DNA from: Thalassolituus sp. UBA1087 | GTDB lineage: Bacteria > Pseudomonadota > Gammaproteobacteria > Pseudomonadales > Oceanobacteraceae | Length of the DNA: 64,000 nucleotides | Reading direction: 5' to 3' | NCBI GenBank assembly: GCA_002314145.1 | Contig: DCCG01000028.1 | Coordinates: 1-64,000 of the forward strand | Part shown: positions 24,555 to 34,021 of the stretch, one piece after another | How positions within the stretch are numbered: the first letter of the stretch is position 1 | Layout of the letters: each line of letters starts with the position of its first letter | Made by a program: the position numbers and the translations under genes | Notes under the pieces: model-generated | What the model saw: only the letters and a program-made list of their open reading frames with translations | Databases searched by the model: none | Told to the model about the DNA's origin: nothing

Positions 24555-27479
24555 TCACATCTCCTGACGTTTGTTGTCGGCATCGTAAAACGGCAGTTCG
24601 GTTACCACCGCCTGCACCTCGTGGCCACCACTGACGCGGATACGGAACTGGCTGCCGGTGTCGGCCTGATCAATTCCGACATAACCCAGACCGATGATGG
24701 CATCCAGTGCCGGTGAATATTCACAGGATGTGATATTGCCACTGATGTCGTCACCGCGCAGAACAATGTGTCCTTCTTCCGGCTTCAGCCCTTTATGTCT
24801 CAGATCCGCAGGCAAGGTGAAGCCAACCAGTTTACGTGTCTGTTTGGCGTTCATCACAATGTCGACGGAACGACAGCCAACGAAAAAAGGTTTTTTACGG
24901 TTAATCGCCCAGCCCAGAGACAGTTCACCCGGGTGGCTCATGCCATCGGTGTCCTGACTGACAATGATATGGCCTTTTTCCAGACGCAGCAGACGCTGGG
25001 TTTCCACACCGAATGGCGTAATGCCAAATTCGGCACCGGCCTGCATAACCACATCCCAGAGTGCTTCGCCATAACGCGAGGGTACGTGAATTTCGTAACC
25101 CAGCTCACCCACAAAACCCACGCGTAACAAACGTGCGGGAATATTACCCGCGGCGGTTTTAATGTCTGCTTCGTGGCAATCCAGATACGGGAAAGCCTGC
25201 GCCGACACATCCAGGTCAGTGATTTTTTCCAGCACTTTACGTGAATCAGGACCGGCCAGATTCACCGCCGCAAACGCCGATGTCACATTGGAAATATCCA
25301 CCCGCAGCCGCCACATAGCATTCCAGCGCGTCATGTTACGGTAGACGGAGTCCACCCCGGTGGTGGTTGCTGTGACATAAAAACAGTCTTCGGCGAAACG
25401 GCAGGAAACACCGTCATCAATCACCACACCCTGCTCATTGGTTAATACCGCATAACGGGTGCGGCCAACCGCCTGCTTTAAAAAACCGAAGGTGTAAATA
25501 CGGTTCATAAATTCGGCGGCATCTGGTCCCCTTAGTTCGATACCACCCAGAGTAGAAACATCGATTACCGCTACCTTATTACGTACGGCATGTGCTTCTT
25601 TGGCGATACATTCCAGGCGATTCTCGGCCGCACCGTAAAATGCCGGGCGCTGCCAGCTGCCCGCCGGTATCATTTTCGCGCCCAGTTCGACATGGCGGTG
25701 ATGCATCGCGGATTGACGATAAGGATCGAATGCCCGGCCGGCAATCACGGCCAGCTTTTCGGCATTAAATGGCGGACGCGCCGTGGTCACCCCGGTTTCA
25801 CTCACGCTGCGCTCGGTGGCATCCGCCACAAGACGGGCCGTCGGTAAAGCAGAATGCCGTCCCTGGGATGGCCCCATCCCCACCGTTGAAAAGCGTTTCA
25901 CCAGCTGTACATCGCGGTAACCAATACGGGTAGCATTGACGATGTCTTTGATCTGAAGATCTTCGTCAAAATCGACGAACTCTTTGGCCTGCGGATGTTT
26001 AAAAATCGGCCAGTGGTAGTTCATCTGTTTTTCACAATGCACTGCCGGAACCGGTTCAGCGGGTGCCTTACCCAGCAATTCCAGAGCTTTCAGGGCTTTG
26101 GCTTTACCATCTGCCAGCACTGCATTCAGCGTATAAACCCCATTCACCGAACCGGCGATGTGCAGATGAGGCTGCAGGTCAGTGATTTCAAAGCGGGCGC
26201 GCTCATCATCGTAACTGAGTCTGGCGCCCGCCTGACACAACAGCTGATAAGCCGGCATAAAGCCTGCTGACATGCACAACAGATCACAGTCTATAATTTC
26301 ACCCTGATCAGCCACTTTGCCCTGGCCGGTAATGGCACGGACATCCACTGCACGGATATGTTTATTACCCGCCTGCGGCAAGGCTTCGTAAACCGTCATA
26401 CCGGTTTTGATATTAATACAGGCTTCCGCCACAGCATCGGCAAGCGCCGGGTCCTGGGCTTTATCACGCATATCAATTAATGCTGCAACATGTACGCCCT
26501 GCTCGGCCAGTGCCAGCGCCGTTAAATAGGCTTCATCATTACCGGCCAGAATCACGGCTTTTTTCCCGGGTCTGACAGCATACAGCTTCATTAAACGGTC
26601 GGCGGCGCTACACATCATGACGCCGGGTAAATCGTTATTGCGGAATACCACATGCTGCTCATAAGCACCGGCAGCGACAATGCATTCTTTGGCCCGGACT
26701 TTATATAAACGTTTACCCTGAATGACAGGTAACCAGTTATCGGTAAACCAGGCATTACAGGTAGCCTCTGTCATCACACGGATATTCGTGTGGTTAAGGA
26801 CTTTTTCGCTCAATTCATTGCGCAGACCATCCGCATGGACTCCGGCGGGGTCGAACCGGCTGTAGGTTAATGCCCCGCCAATCACCGGGTTTTCATCCAC
26901 CAGCAACACACTGACACCCGCATCGGCAGCGGTCAGTGCAGCAGACAGTCCTGCCGGACCGGCACCAATGATCACGACGTCATAATGCAGGAATTCTTTA
27001 TCGTGATAGCCGGCAGTCGCATTCAGGTCCACAACCCCCAGCCCGGCTTTTTTGCGGATTGCTTTTTCCCACCAGTCCCAGATACCTTTTGGTTTGTAAA
27101 AAGCACGGTAATAAAAGCCCACCGGCATAAAACGGCCGAAGTGGTTTAATAAAGCATCGCGGTCACCTTCCAGTGAACCGGCGTAGTTCTGACCTTCGAC
27201 CCGCAGTGCTTCAGAAACCGGTGTACGGTCGGCCAGCACGTTCGGATCAGACGCCAGCTGCACCAGAGTATTGGCATCCTGACCGGCCATGGTCAACACG
27301 GAACGCGGACGATGGTATTTAAAGGAGCGTGACATCAGCCACTGGCCATTACCGATTAAGGCACTGGCAATGGAATCACCGGCATACCCCCGGTAATGAC
27401 GCCCTTCAAAACTGAAACTGACCGGCTGATCACGGTTGATCAGCAGCCCCATGGGAGCATTTAAACGTTCGCCTGTCAT
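24555..27479 (-). CDS. mgdC: N-methylglutamate dehydrogenase subunit C (sarcosine oxidase alpha-like)
   Basis: A 974-residue large subunit. The N-terminus is a 2Fe-2S-like domain (about 1-95, with FEGRHYRGYAGDSIASAL). A FAD/NAD-binding oxidoreductase region follows (GAGPAGLSAALTAADAGVSV; LAGNDEAYLTALALAEQG), then a C-terminal GcvT domain from about 600 (IDVSTLGGIELRGPDAAEF; GFVGELGYEIHVP; LRLEKGHIIVSQDTDG) that transfers the methyl-derived carbon to tetrahydrofolate. The ATG overlaps the mgdB stop by 4 nt. The length and domain order match SoxA-type subunits. The neighbours gmaS and mgs point to N-methylglutamate rather than sarcosine as substrate. Confidence 0.92.
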   Translation of the reverse strand: MTGERLNAPMGLLINRDQPVSFSFEGRHYRGYAGDSIASALIGNGQWLMSRSFKYHRPRSVLTMAGQDANTLVQLASDPNVLADRTPVSEALRVEGQNYAGSLEGDRDALLNHFGRFMPVGFYYRAFYKPKGIWDWWEKAIRKKAGLGVVDLNATAGYHDKEFLHYDVVIIGAGPAGLSAALTAADAGVSVLLVDENPVIGGALTYSRFDPAGVHADGLRNELSEKVLNHTNIRVMTEATCNAWFTDNWLPVIQGKRLYKVRAKECIVAAGAYEQHVVFRNNDLPGVMMCSAADRLMKLYAVRPGKKAVILAGNDEAYLTALALAEQGVHVAALIDMRDKAQDPALADAVAEACINIKTGMTVYEALPQAGNKHIRAVDVRAITGQGKVADQGEIIDCDLLCMSAGFMPAYQLLCQAGARLSYDDERARFEITDLQPHLHIAGSVNGVYTLNAVLADGKAKALKALELLGKAPAEPVPAVHCEKQMNYHWPIFKHPQAKEFVDFDEDLQIKDIVNATRIGYRDVQLVKRFSTVGMGPSQGRHSALPTARLVADATERSVSETGVTTARPPFNAEKLAVIAGRAFDPYRQSAMHHRHVELGAKMIPAGSWQRPAFYGAAENRLECIAKEAHAVRNKVAVIDVSTLGGIELRGPDAAEFMNRIYTFGFLKQAVGRTRYAVLTNEQGVVIDDGVSCRFAEDCFYVTATTTGVDSVYRNMTRWNAMWRLRVDISNVTSAFAAVNLAGPDSRKVLEKITDLDVSAQAFPYLDCHEADIKTAAGNIPARLLRVGFVGELGYEIHVPSRYGEALWDVVMQAGAEFGITPFGVETQRLLRLEKGHIIVSQDTDGMSHPGELSLGWAINRKKPFFVGCRSVDIVMNAKQTRKLVGFTLPADLRHKGLKPEEGHIVLRGDDISGNITSCEYSPALDAIIGLGYVGIDQADTGSQFRIRVSGGHEVQAVVTELPFYDADNKRQEM

Positions 27480-27784
27480 TGTCTGGCCTCCTGAACATCG
27501 GCCGGAGGAGCGGCAAAGAATTCGCTCTGTTCCAGCTCTGAAGGGTCATAGGTGCGTACTACTTCATCACTGACACGATGACGCTCAGCGATAAACCAGT
27601 ATCCCGACGGCGCATGCAGCCACCACTCGCGTACCACACCGGTGCCATTATTGTGATAGAACACATACTCAGCCCATTCACGGTCTGTGCAACTGGCCGG
27701 GTCCGGCATTTGTTTCACTTCCCCGCCGTATACAAATTCACTGATATTGCGAGGCCCATTCAGAGGGCAGTTCAGAATTTTCAT
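27476..27784 (-). CDS. mgdB: N-methylglutamate dehydrogenase subunit B (sarcosine oxidase delta-like)
   Basis: A 102-residue SoxD-type subunit with NCPLNGPRNISEFVYGGEV and the WWLHAPSGYWFIAERHR core. The family binds zinc through N-terminal residues including Cys and His; here Cys6 is present but the usual second and third ligands are less clear. GAGG lies upstream of the ATG, and the gene is coupled to mgdC by ATGA. It is a structural subunit of the dehydrogenase complex. Confidence 0.9.
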   Translation of the reverse strand: MKILNCPLNGPRNISEFVYGGEVKQMPDPASCTDREWAEYVFYHNNGTGVVREWWLHAPSGYWFIAERHRVSDEVVRTYDPSELEQSEFFAAPPADVQEARQ

Positions 27785-27799
27785 AAAAACGTTCCTCTG

Positions 27800-29047
27800 T
27801 TAGTGGGAAGCGGCGGTCGCGCCCATTTCGTTAACCTGACGGAATGTATCGAAACGATCCAGCGAGAACGGCTGAATTAATTCCGGTACTTTGCCACCAC
27901 TCGCCACCAGTTCGGCCATGGTTTTGCCGCAGATTGGCGTGGATTTAAAACCCCAGGTTCCCCAACCGGCATCCAGATAATAATTATCCACCGGACTCAA
28001 TCCCATGATGGGGCTGTAGTCAGAAGTCATATCGGTAATACCTGCCCACTGACGCATAAGTTTTAAATTCGACATAAACGGGAATAATTCGACGGCGTGT
28101 ACCAGCAGGCCTTCTTTTAGTTCCAGGTTGGAACGGGTGCCATACAGAGGATAAGGGTCCGAGCCGCCACCGATTACAATTTCTCCGCGACCGGTCTGCT
28201 GTACATAGCAGTGAAATGCCGGCGAACTGACCAGAGGATTCAGGAAAGGCTTCACCGGCTGGGTAACCATCGCCTGCAGTGGATACGTCACAATCGGCAG
28301 ACGGAAGCCAGCCATTTCAGCCAGTATCGAACTGTGCCCGGCGACGGCCTGCACAACGACACCACAACCCACATCACCACGGTTGGTTTTAACGCCTGTG
28401 ACTTTGCCGTTTTCTACCGTCACACCCGTGACTTCCGTCAGCTGATGCAGCTCAGCACCACGTTGGGTAGCCCCTTTAGCGTAGCCCCAGGCCACTGCAT
28501 CATGGCGCGCTGTTGCACCATCCATATGCCAGAGGCCGGCCAGTACCGGCATATGACCCGGGTTCATATTCAGTGTCGGCACCAGCTCGCGGATTTCCTG
28601 CGGGCCGATTAATTCCGTTTTACCACCAAAATGCTTGTTCACTTCTGTCCGTTGGCGGAACGCCCGGATAGCGGAATCCGTATGCGCCAGCGTCAGCTGA
28701 CCGCGTCGCGAATACATGATATTAAAATCAAATTCATTCGACAGTTCCTGATACATTTTCACCGATTCAGAATAAAACTTTACGCCTTCTGAGGTCAGAT
28801 AATTGGAGCGGATTACTGCAGTATTACGCGCCGTATTACCACCACCAAGATAGCCTTTTTCCAGAATCGCGACATTGGTAATACCGTGATACTTTGCCAG
28901 ATAATAAGCGGTCGCCACGCCATGGCCACCGCCGCCGATAATGACAACATCATAGTGGGATTTCAGCGTCGAAGGCGCAGGCAGGTCGGCGTCTTTTTCA
29001 AACGGATAATCGTTATTAAGACCGTATTTAAGTAACGAGAAAGGCAT
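27800..29047 (-). CDS. mgdA: N-methylglutamate dehydrogenase subunit A (sarcosine oxidase beta-like, catalytic)
   Basis: A 415-residue flavoprotein of the DAO/SoxB family. The dinucleotide motif is VVIIGGGGHGVATAYYLAKY, followed by ILEKGYLGGGNTARNTAVIRSNY. The C-terminal part has GWGTWGFKSTPICGKTMAEL, typical of SoxB. It holds the amine-oxidising site for N-methylglutamate. AGGAGG precedes the ATG. A 74-nt gap with a 7-bp hairpin separates it from folD. Confidence 0.93.
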   Translation of the reverse strand: MPFSLLKYGLNNDYPFEKDADLPAPSTLKSHYDVVIIGGGGHGVATAYYLAKYHGITNVAILEKGYLGGGNTARNTAVIRSNYLTSEGVKFYSESVKMYQELSNEFDFNIMYSRRGQLTLAHTDSAIRAFRQRTEVNKHFGGKTELIGPQEIRELVPTLNMNPGHMPVLAGLWHMDGATARHDAVAWGYAKGATQRGAELHQLTEVTGVTVENGKVTGVKTNRGDVGCGVVVQAVAGHSSILAEMAGFRLPIVTYPLQAMVTQPVKPFLNPLVSSPAFHCYVQQTGRGEIVIGGGSDPYPLYGTRSNLELKEGLLVHAVELFPFMSNLKLMRQWAGITDMTSDYSPIMGLSPVDNYYLDAGWGTWGFKSTPICGKTMAELVASGGKVPELIQPFSLDRFDTFRQVNEMGATAASH

Positions 29048-29084
29048 ATTAAGCCCTCCTTAGTTGAGAATTCTGTATATTTGA

Positions 29085-29104
29085 GCGGCAGAGAATACTG
29101 CCGC
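29085..29104. repeat. Intercistronic hairpin between folD and mgdA
   Basis: GCGGCAG (29085-29091) pairs with CTGCCGC (29098-29104) around a 6-nt loop. No T run follows on the minus strand, so it looks like a processing or stability element rather than a terminator. Confidence 0.45.
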
Positions 29105-29121
29105 CCGGGCACGCCAGCGCT

Positions 29122-29982
29122 TTAAGAAAGCTGGTTGCGTGCCGCAATCAGTGTGTTATTCATCAGACAGGCAATCGTCATCGGGCCCACACCGCCCGGT
29201 ACCGGTGTAATGGCATTGGCAACAGGTTCTACATCAGCGAAGTTGACGTCCCCCAGCAGCTTACGCTTGCCATCGCGCTCGGTGACGTTAATACCGACAT
29301 CAATCACGGTAGCGCCTTCTTTTATCCAACCGGCGTCGACCATTTCGGTACGGCCAACCGCTGCAACCAGGATATCGGCCTGCCTGCAGACTTCTTCCGG
29401 ATTGCGGGTACGGGAATGGACGATACTGACGGTACAGTTAGCGTGCAGCAGCAACATGGACATCGGTTTACCAACAATATTGGAACGGCCGATCACCACC
29501 GCATGTTTACCACTCAGATCACCCAGCGTTTTCTGCAGCATGATCAGGCACCCCTGCGGAGTACAGGGCACCAGTCTGGCATTACCGACAACCAGGGCAC
29601 CGACATTCAGCGGATGAAAACCATCCACATCTTTGTCCGGATTAATACGTGCGATAATTTCTTCTTCGTTCAGCTGTGGCGGTAATGGCAGCTGCACCAG
29701 AATACCGTGTACCGCCTCATCTGCATTTAATTCATCCACCAGGGCATTCAGTGTTGCCTGATCAGTATCAGCCGGTAATCTGTGTTCAATAGAATTCAGA
29801 CCCGCTTCTTTGGCCCGCGCTACTTTATTGCGCACATACACCTGGCTGGCCGGGTCCTCACCCACCAGCACGACGGCCAACCCGGGGCGGATACCGTATT
29901 CGGAAAAAATTGCCTGAGCACCGTTAGCAACCTCAGCCACTAACTCCGAGGCTATCTGTTTACCATCTATAATCTGTGCCAT
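29122..29982 (-). CDS. folD: Bifunctional methylene-THF dehydrogenase / methenyl-THF cyclohydrolase
   Basis: A 286-residue enzyme that oxidises 5,10-methylene-THF to 10-formyl-THF. It has [13 protein letters not shown] with the catalytic Lys region, [21 protein letters not shown], the NADP site [10 protein letters not shown] and [11 protein letters not shown]. The ATG at 29982 is preferred because AAGG sits 8 nt upstream; two in-frame starts lie just before it. Placed between purU and mgdA in the gmaS operon, it is probably a pathway-dedicated copy that oxidises the methyl groups released by Tdm, Dmm and Mgd. Confidence 0.95.
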   Translation of the reverse strand: MAQIIDGKQIASELVAEVANGAQAIFSEYGIRPGLAVVLVGEDPASQVYVRNKVARAKEAGLNSIEHRLPADTDQATLNALVDELNADEAVHGILVQLPLPPQLNEEEIIARINPDKDVDGFHPLNVGALVVGNARLVPCTPQGCLIMLQKTLGDLSGKHAVVIGRSNIVGKPMSMLLLHANCTVSIVHSRTRNPEEVCRQADILVAAVGRTEMVDAGWIKEGATVIDVGINVTERDGKRKLLGDVNFADVEPVANAITPVPGGVGPMTIACLMNNTLIAARNQLS

Positions 29983-29999
29983 TTTCATCACCTTACTTA

Positions 30000-30875
30000 T
30001 TACTTAAACACCACGGTTTTATTGCCATCCAGAAATACGCGGTGTTCGGTGTGACGTTTGACGGCCCGGGCCAGTGCCATGGTTTCGGTATCACGGCCTG
30101 CTGCGGTCAGTTTTTCCGGACCAAAAGTATGATCAACCGGCTGCACAGACTGCTCAATGATAGGGCCTTCATCCAGATCCGATGTCACATAGTGCGCGGT
30201 GGCACCAATCAGTTTGACGCCCCGGTCGTAGGCCTGATAGTAAGGACGGGCACCTTTAAAGCCCGGCAGAAAAGAGTGGTGAATATTGATCGCCCGGCCC
30301 ACCAGCTGACGGCACAGGCCATCGGAAAGAATCTGCATATAACGGGCAAGAACCACCAGATCAGAACGGGTTTCATCAACCAGTTCCAGCAGACGCTTTT
30401 CCTGATCCGGCTTGTTCTCTTTGGTCACCGGCAGGTGAATAAAGCGGATACCTTCACGTTCAACCATAGGTCGCAGATCCTGGTGATTGGAAACCACAGC
30501 AGTGACTTCCATATTCAGTTCACCTTTGTGCATACGGTACAGCAGATCGTCCAGACAGTGATCAGCTTTACTCACCATAATCAGGGTACGGGTCGGAGCA
30601 CTGGCATCAAACATCTGCCACTCCATATCAAACTTTTCTGCCACAGGAGCAAAACCCTGACGCAGCCCTTCCGGATCTTTTTTATCTGCGCTTTCAAAAT
30701 GAAAGCAGGCACGCATAAAAAACCGGCCGCTGTCCTGGTCATCGAACTGAGCTAACTCGCTGATATAGCAACCCTGTTCAGAAAGATAGCTGCTGACGCC
30801 GGCAACAATGCCACTGCCTGCTTTACAGCTGGCTTTTAAAATAAACTGCTGGTTTGCTTCAGACTGAGTACTCAT
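30000..30875 (-). CDS. purU: Formyltetrahydrofolate deformylase
   Basis: A 291-residue hydrolase that releases formate from 10-formyl-THF and frees the folate. An N-terminal ACT domain (about 8-90) is followed by the formyltransferase fold with [45 protein letters not shown] and the catalytic Asp in [19 protein letters not shown] precedes the ATG. It lies 17 nt upstream of folD. With FolD it forms the formaldehyde-to-formate branch of the pathway, used by methylotrophs that lack formyl-THF ligase-linked energy recovery. Confidence 0.95.
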   Translation of the reverse strand: MSTQSEANQQFILKASCKAGSGIVAGVSSYLSEQGCYISELAQFDDQDSGRFFMRACFHFESADKKDPEGLRQGFAPVAEKFDMEWQMFDASAPTRTLIMVSKADHCLDDLLYRMHKGELNMEVTAVVSNHQDLRPMVEREGIRFIHLPVTKENKPDQEKRLLELVDETRSDLVVLARYMQILSDGLCRQLVGRAINIHHSFLPGFKGARPYYQAYDRGVKLIGATAHYVTSDLDEGPIIEQSVQPVDHTFGPEKLTAAGRDTETMALARAVKRHTEHRVFLDGNKTVVFK

Positions 30876-31005
30876 TTGTTGCTCCTGTTAATAGAACTTC
30901 TTTCACTATAGTTTTTCTTTATAGGCTGCGTGCGGGCACAGCCATCCTGCCACCGCTCCCGAAAGAACGGCGCAGGGTTTCTGTTAAAGGTTAAAAGCGT
31001 TTGCT
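30876..31005 (-). promoter_or_regulatory. 130-bp structured gap upstream of purU
   Basis: Within an otherwise tight operon, this gap holds a GC-rich hairpin (plus-strand GGCTGCGTGC and GCACAGCC around 30923-30942, with a bulge) and another stretch that can pair near 30950-30975. An internal promoter, leader or riboswitch-like element could sit here; none can be named. Confidence 0.3.
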
Positions 31006-32337
31006 TCAGTAACCCTGACCAGGTATCCAGGCCGTGCCGGCCAGAGGAACACGGGCCATGGCAGCAGATTCCACGGTTAAGGCAACCAGATCTTCCGGCT
31101 CCAGATTGCGCAGGTCGTTTTTACCACAGGCGCGCGCCAGAGTCTGGGCTTCCATGGTCAGAACGCGCAGATAGTTAGCCAGACGGTGACCGCCGGCAAC
31201 CGGATCAAGGCGTTTGCTCAGTTCAGGGTCCTGGGTTGAGATACCGGCCGGGTCTTTGCCTTCGTGGTAATCGTCATAATACCCTGCCGCCGATCCGATT
31301 TTACGGAACTCTTCGTCCCACTTCGGATGGTTACAGCCCAGAGCAATCAACGCGGCCGTACCAATGGCCACGGCATCGGCACCCAGTGCCATGCATTTGG
31401 CAACGTCTGCGCCGTTACGGATACCGCCGGACACAATCAGCTGGACCTTACGGTGCATGCCCATTTCCTGCAGCGCCTGAACAGCCTGTGGAATGGCGGC
31501 CATGGTGGGAATGCCCACATGTTCGATAAAGACTTCCTGAGTGGCCGCCGTACCGCCCTGCATACCATCCACCACAATTACGTCCGCCCCGGCTTTTACC
31601 GCCAGTTTGACATCATAGTAAGTGCGGGTGGCGCCCACTTTAATATAAATAGGTACCTGCCAGTCGGTAATCTCGCGCAATTCCTGAATTTTAATGGCCA
31701 GATCATCAGGGCCGGTCCAGTCGGGGTGACGACAGGCCGAACGCTGGTCAACGCCTTTTGGCAGAGTCCGCATCTGAGCGACACGGTCAGTGATTTTCTG
31801 ACCCAGCAGCATACCGCCACCGCCGGGTTTGGCGCCCTGCCCCAGCACCACTTCGATGGCATCGGCTTTACGCAGGTCATCCGGATTCATACCATAACGT
31901 GACGGCAGATACTGATATACCAGTTTTTTCGACTGACCACGTTCTTCCGGTGTCATACCACCGTCACCGGTTGTGGTGGAGGTACCGACTTCCGATGCAC
32001 CACGGCCCAGTGCTTCTTTGGCGTTGGCTGACAATGCGCCAAAGCTCATACCGGCGATGGTGACCGGAATATCCAGCTCAATCGGTTTTTTGGCGAAACG
32101 GGTTCCCAGGGTCACTTTGGTGTTACAGGCTTCGCGATAACCTTCCAGCGGATAACGTGACATACTGGCTCCGAGGAACAGTAAGTCATCAAAATGCGGC
32201 ACTTTACGTTTGGCACCAAAGCCACGGATATCATAGATACCGGTGTCGGCTGCACGGCGGATTTCCTGCATGGAATGCAGGTCAAAAGTTGATGATTCGC
32301 GCAGGCCGGCGTTTACGTTTAAATCTTTTTCACTCAT
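31006..32337 (-). CDS. mgsC: N-methylglutamate synthase subunit C (FMN/glutamate-synthase domain)
   Basis: A 443-residue protein homologous to the FMN-binding synthase domain of glutamate synthase. Typical parts are MSFGALSANAKEALGRGA, GTSTTTGDGGMTPEERG, KIGQGAKPGGGGMLLGQ-like GQGAKPGGGGMLLGQKI, VVDGMQGGTAATQEVFIEHVG and VSGGIRNGADVAKCMALGADAV. It transfers the amino-methyl group to make N-methylglutamate from gamma-glutamylmethylamide or methylamine and glutamate. GGAG precedes the ATG, and mgsB ends 18 nt upstream. The C-terminal Cys cluster of full-length GltB is not complete here. Confidence 0.92.
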   Translation of the reverse strand: MSEKDLNVNAGLRESSTFDLHSMQEIRRAADTGIYDIRGFGAKRKVPHFDDLLFLGASMSRYPLEGYREACNTKVTLGTRFAKKPIELDIPVTIAGMSFGALSANAKEALGRGASEVGTSTTTGDGGMTPEERGQSKKLVYQYLPSRYGMNPDDLRKADAIEVVLGQGAKPGGGGMLLGQKITDRVAQMRTLPKGVDQRSACRHPDWTGPDDLAIKIQELREITDWQVPIYIKVGATRTYYDVKLAVKAGADVIVVDGMQGGTAATQEVFIEHVGIPTMAAIPQAVQALQEMGMHRKVQLIVSGGIRNGADVAKCMALGADAVAIGTAALIALGCNHPKWDEEFRKIGSAAGYYDDYHEGKDPAGISTQDPELSKRLDPVAGGHRLANYLRVLTMEAQTLARACGKNDLRNLEPEDLVALTVESAAMARVPLAGTAWIPGQGY

Positions 32338-32355
32338 GTTATATCTCCCGGCACA

Positions 32356-33039
32356 TTAATAAGCCGATGCATTATCAACTTTAAAGTTATACAGATTCCG
32401 TGCAGAACCATAGCGTTTAAAAGCAGCAGGATCTTCATCCACACCGGCGCGGTTAAGCAGATCGGTCAGCTCCTGAACGTGCTCTGCGCGCATTTCTTTT
32501 TCCACGCAATCGGCGCCCAGTGATTTCACACTGCCTTTCACATAAATATGCGTTTCATACAGTGAATCCCCCAGAGCATCACCGGCATCGCCGCATACCA
32601 CCAGAGTTCCGGCCTGTGCCATAAAACAACTCATATGGCCGACGTTGCCTTTCACGACGATGTCTGCCCCTTTAAGGGAAATACCACAGCGTGCGCCGGC
32701 ATTGCCTTCGATTACCAGCAAGCCGCCATGGGCGGTGGCACCAGCGGATTGTGAGGCATCACCCACCACGCGCACAGAACCGGACATCATGTTTTCTGCC
32801 ACACCCTGGCCAGCATTACCGTGTACCACAATATTGGCTTTTTTGTTCATGCCGGCACAGTAGTATCCGGCGTGACCTTTAATATGAACGGAAATCGCTT
32901 CATCCAGACCCACGGCCAGGTTGTGATCGCCTTTGACACCGGTCACTTCCCATTCACGTTCCGTGCACTCGACATGCTGGTCATGCAGGGCCTGATTCAG
33001 TTCACGTACACTGGCTTTTTCGATATCAATTACTTTCAT
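32356..33039 (-). CDS. mgsB: N-methylglutamate synthase subunit B (GXGXG domain)
   Basis: A 227-residue protein equal to the C-terminal beta-helix (GXGXG) domain of glutamate synthase, as in GlxC. Repeated short strands with glycine turns are visible (VHIKGHAGYYCAGMNKKANIVV; GNAGQGVAENMMSG; GGLLVIEGNAGARCGISLKGA; GNVGHMSCFMAQAG). It is a structural subunit of the synthase. GGAGGAAAT precedes the ATG, and it is 18 nt after mgsA and before mgsC, forming the split glutamate synthase typical of this pathway. Confidence 0.92.
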   Translation of the reverse strand: MKVIDIEKASVRELNQALHDQHVECTEREWEVTGVKGDHNLAVGLDEAISVHIKGHAGYYCAGMNKKANIVVHGNAGQGVAENMMSGSVRVVGDASQSAGATAHGGLLVIEGNAGARCGISLKGADIVVKGNVGHMSCFMAQAGTLVVCGDAGDALGDSLYETHIYVKGSVKSLGADCVEKEMRAEHVQELTDLLNRAGVDEDPAAFKRYGSARNLYNFKVDNASAY

Positions 33040-33057
33040 AATATTTCCTCCGGGCGC

Positions 33058-33960
33058 TTATTGCCCACGCTCCCAGACATAAACAGTGGCCGGTTCCGGC
33101 TCCCAGACTTTGGCATTTTCAATCCCCGGCAGGGTTGTCAGTGCCTGATATTCTGAGGCCATGGCGACATAGTCGTCGGTTTCTGCCAGTACTGCCGGCT
33201 TGCAGGCAATCGGATCACGCATAACAGCAAAACCATCACGGGTACCGATCGTAAAGGTGAAAAAACCATCCAGATCTTTCAGCGCATTTTTCAGTGCTTC
33301 ATTCAGGGTGTCACCTTCACGCAGGCGCCAGGTCAGATAACCCGCAGCCACTTCGGAATCATTTTCGGTGACGAATTTAACCCCCTGACGTTCCAGCTCC
33401 AGACGCAGCCGGTTGTGGTTGGACAATGAGCCGTTGTGAACCAGACATAAATCCATACCGGTAGAGAAAGGATGGCTGCCTTCCATGGTCACCGCCGATT
33501 CGGTAGCCATACGGGTATGACCGATAATATGAGTGCCTTTCATTCCGGAGAGATTAAATTTCGCGGCGATTTCCTGCGGCAGACCTTTTTCTTTCAGAAT
33601 TTCGATCGACTGGCCGGCACTCAGAATCAGTACATCATCACCGGCTTCCGCAATAACGTTTTCCACAGCGGCCGCCGCGGCCTGTACTTTAAACACGGCA
33701 ACACAATGATTGCTGAACCAGTCCACATCACAGGATAGTGTTTGTTTAATTTTATCTGCCAGCGCCTGCCAGCTGTATTCCAGGTCATGATGACGCAGGG
33801 TCAGTTTGATCCAGCCATCCGGCACTTCATCGCCATAAATAGCAAAACCGGCACTGTCCGGACCACGGTCCGTCATGGAAATCAGCATGGGCTCAAACAG
33901 AGCGCCGAGCTGGCTTTCCAGCGCCGGATTTTTTAAATAAAGACCTACAATTCCACACAT
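33058..33960 (-). CDS. mgsA: N-methylglutamate synthase subunit A (class II glutamine amidotransferase domain)
   Basis: A 300-residue Ntn-type amidotransferase. The catalytic Cys2 follows the initiator Met (MCGIVGLYL), as in PurF, GltB and GlxB. Other family parts are TDRGPDSAGFAIYG, IIGHTRMATESAVTMEGSHPF, LVHNGSLSNHNRLR and NDSEVAAGYL. It would release the methylamine or ammonia moiety from the gamma-glutamyl amide for the MgsC domain. It follows gmaS by 61 nt, with GAAGG upstream of the ATG. Confidence 0.93.
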   Translation of the reverse strand: MCGIVGLYLKNPALESQLGALFEPMLISMTDRGPDSAGFAIYGDEVPDGWIKLTLRHHDLEYSWQALADKIKQTLSCDVDWFSNHCVAVFKVQAAAAAVENVIAEAGDDVLILSAGQSIEILKEKGLPQEIAAKFNLSGMKGTHIIGHTRMATESAVTMEGSHPFSTGMDLCLVHNGSLSNHNRLRLELERQGVKFVTENDSEVAAGYLTWRLREGDTLNEALKNALKDLDGFFTFTIGTRDGFAVMRDPIACKPAVLAETDDYVAMASEYQALTTLPGIENAKVWEPEPATVYVWERGQ

Positions 33961-34021
33961 ATCAATTTACCTTCATCAGTATGTCACGGATTAAAATCCG
34001 GATTTCATTACCAATCCGTGC

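Noticed and set aside
24555..29047. Sarcosine oxidase (soxABDG)
   Set aside because: Homology is real, but the operon partners gmaS and mgsABC point to N-methylglutamate dehydrogenase; no glyA or betaine genes are near.
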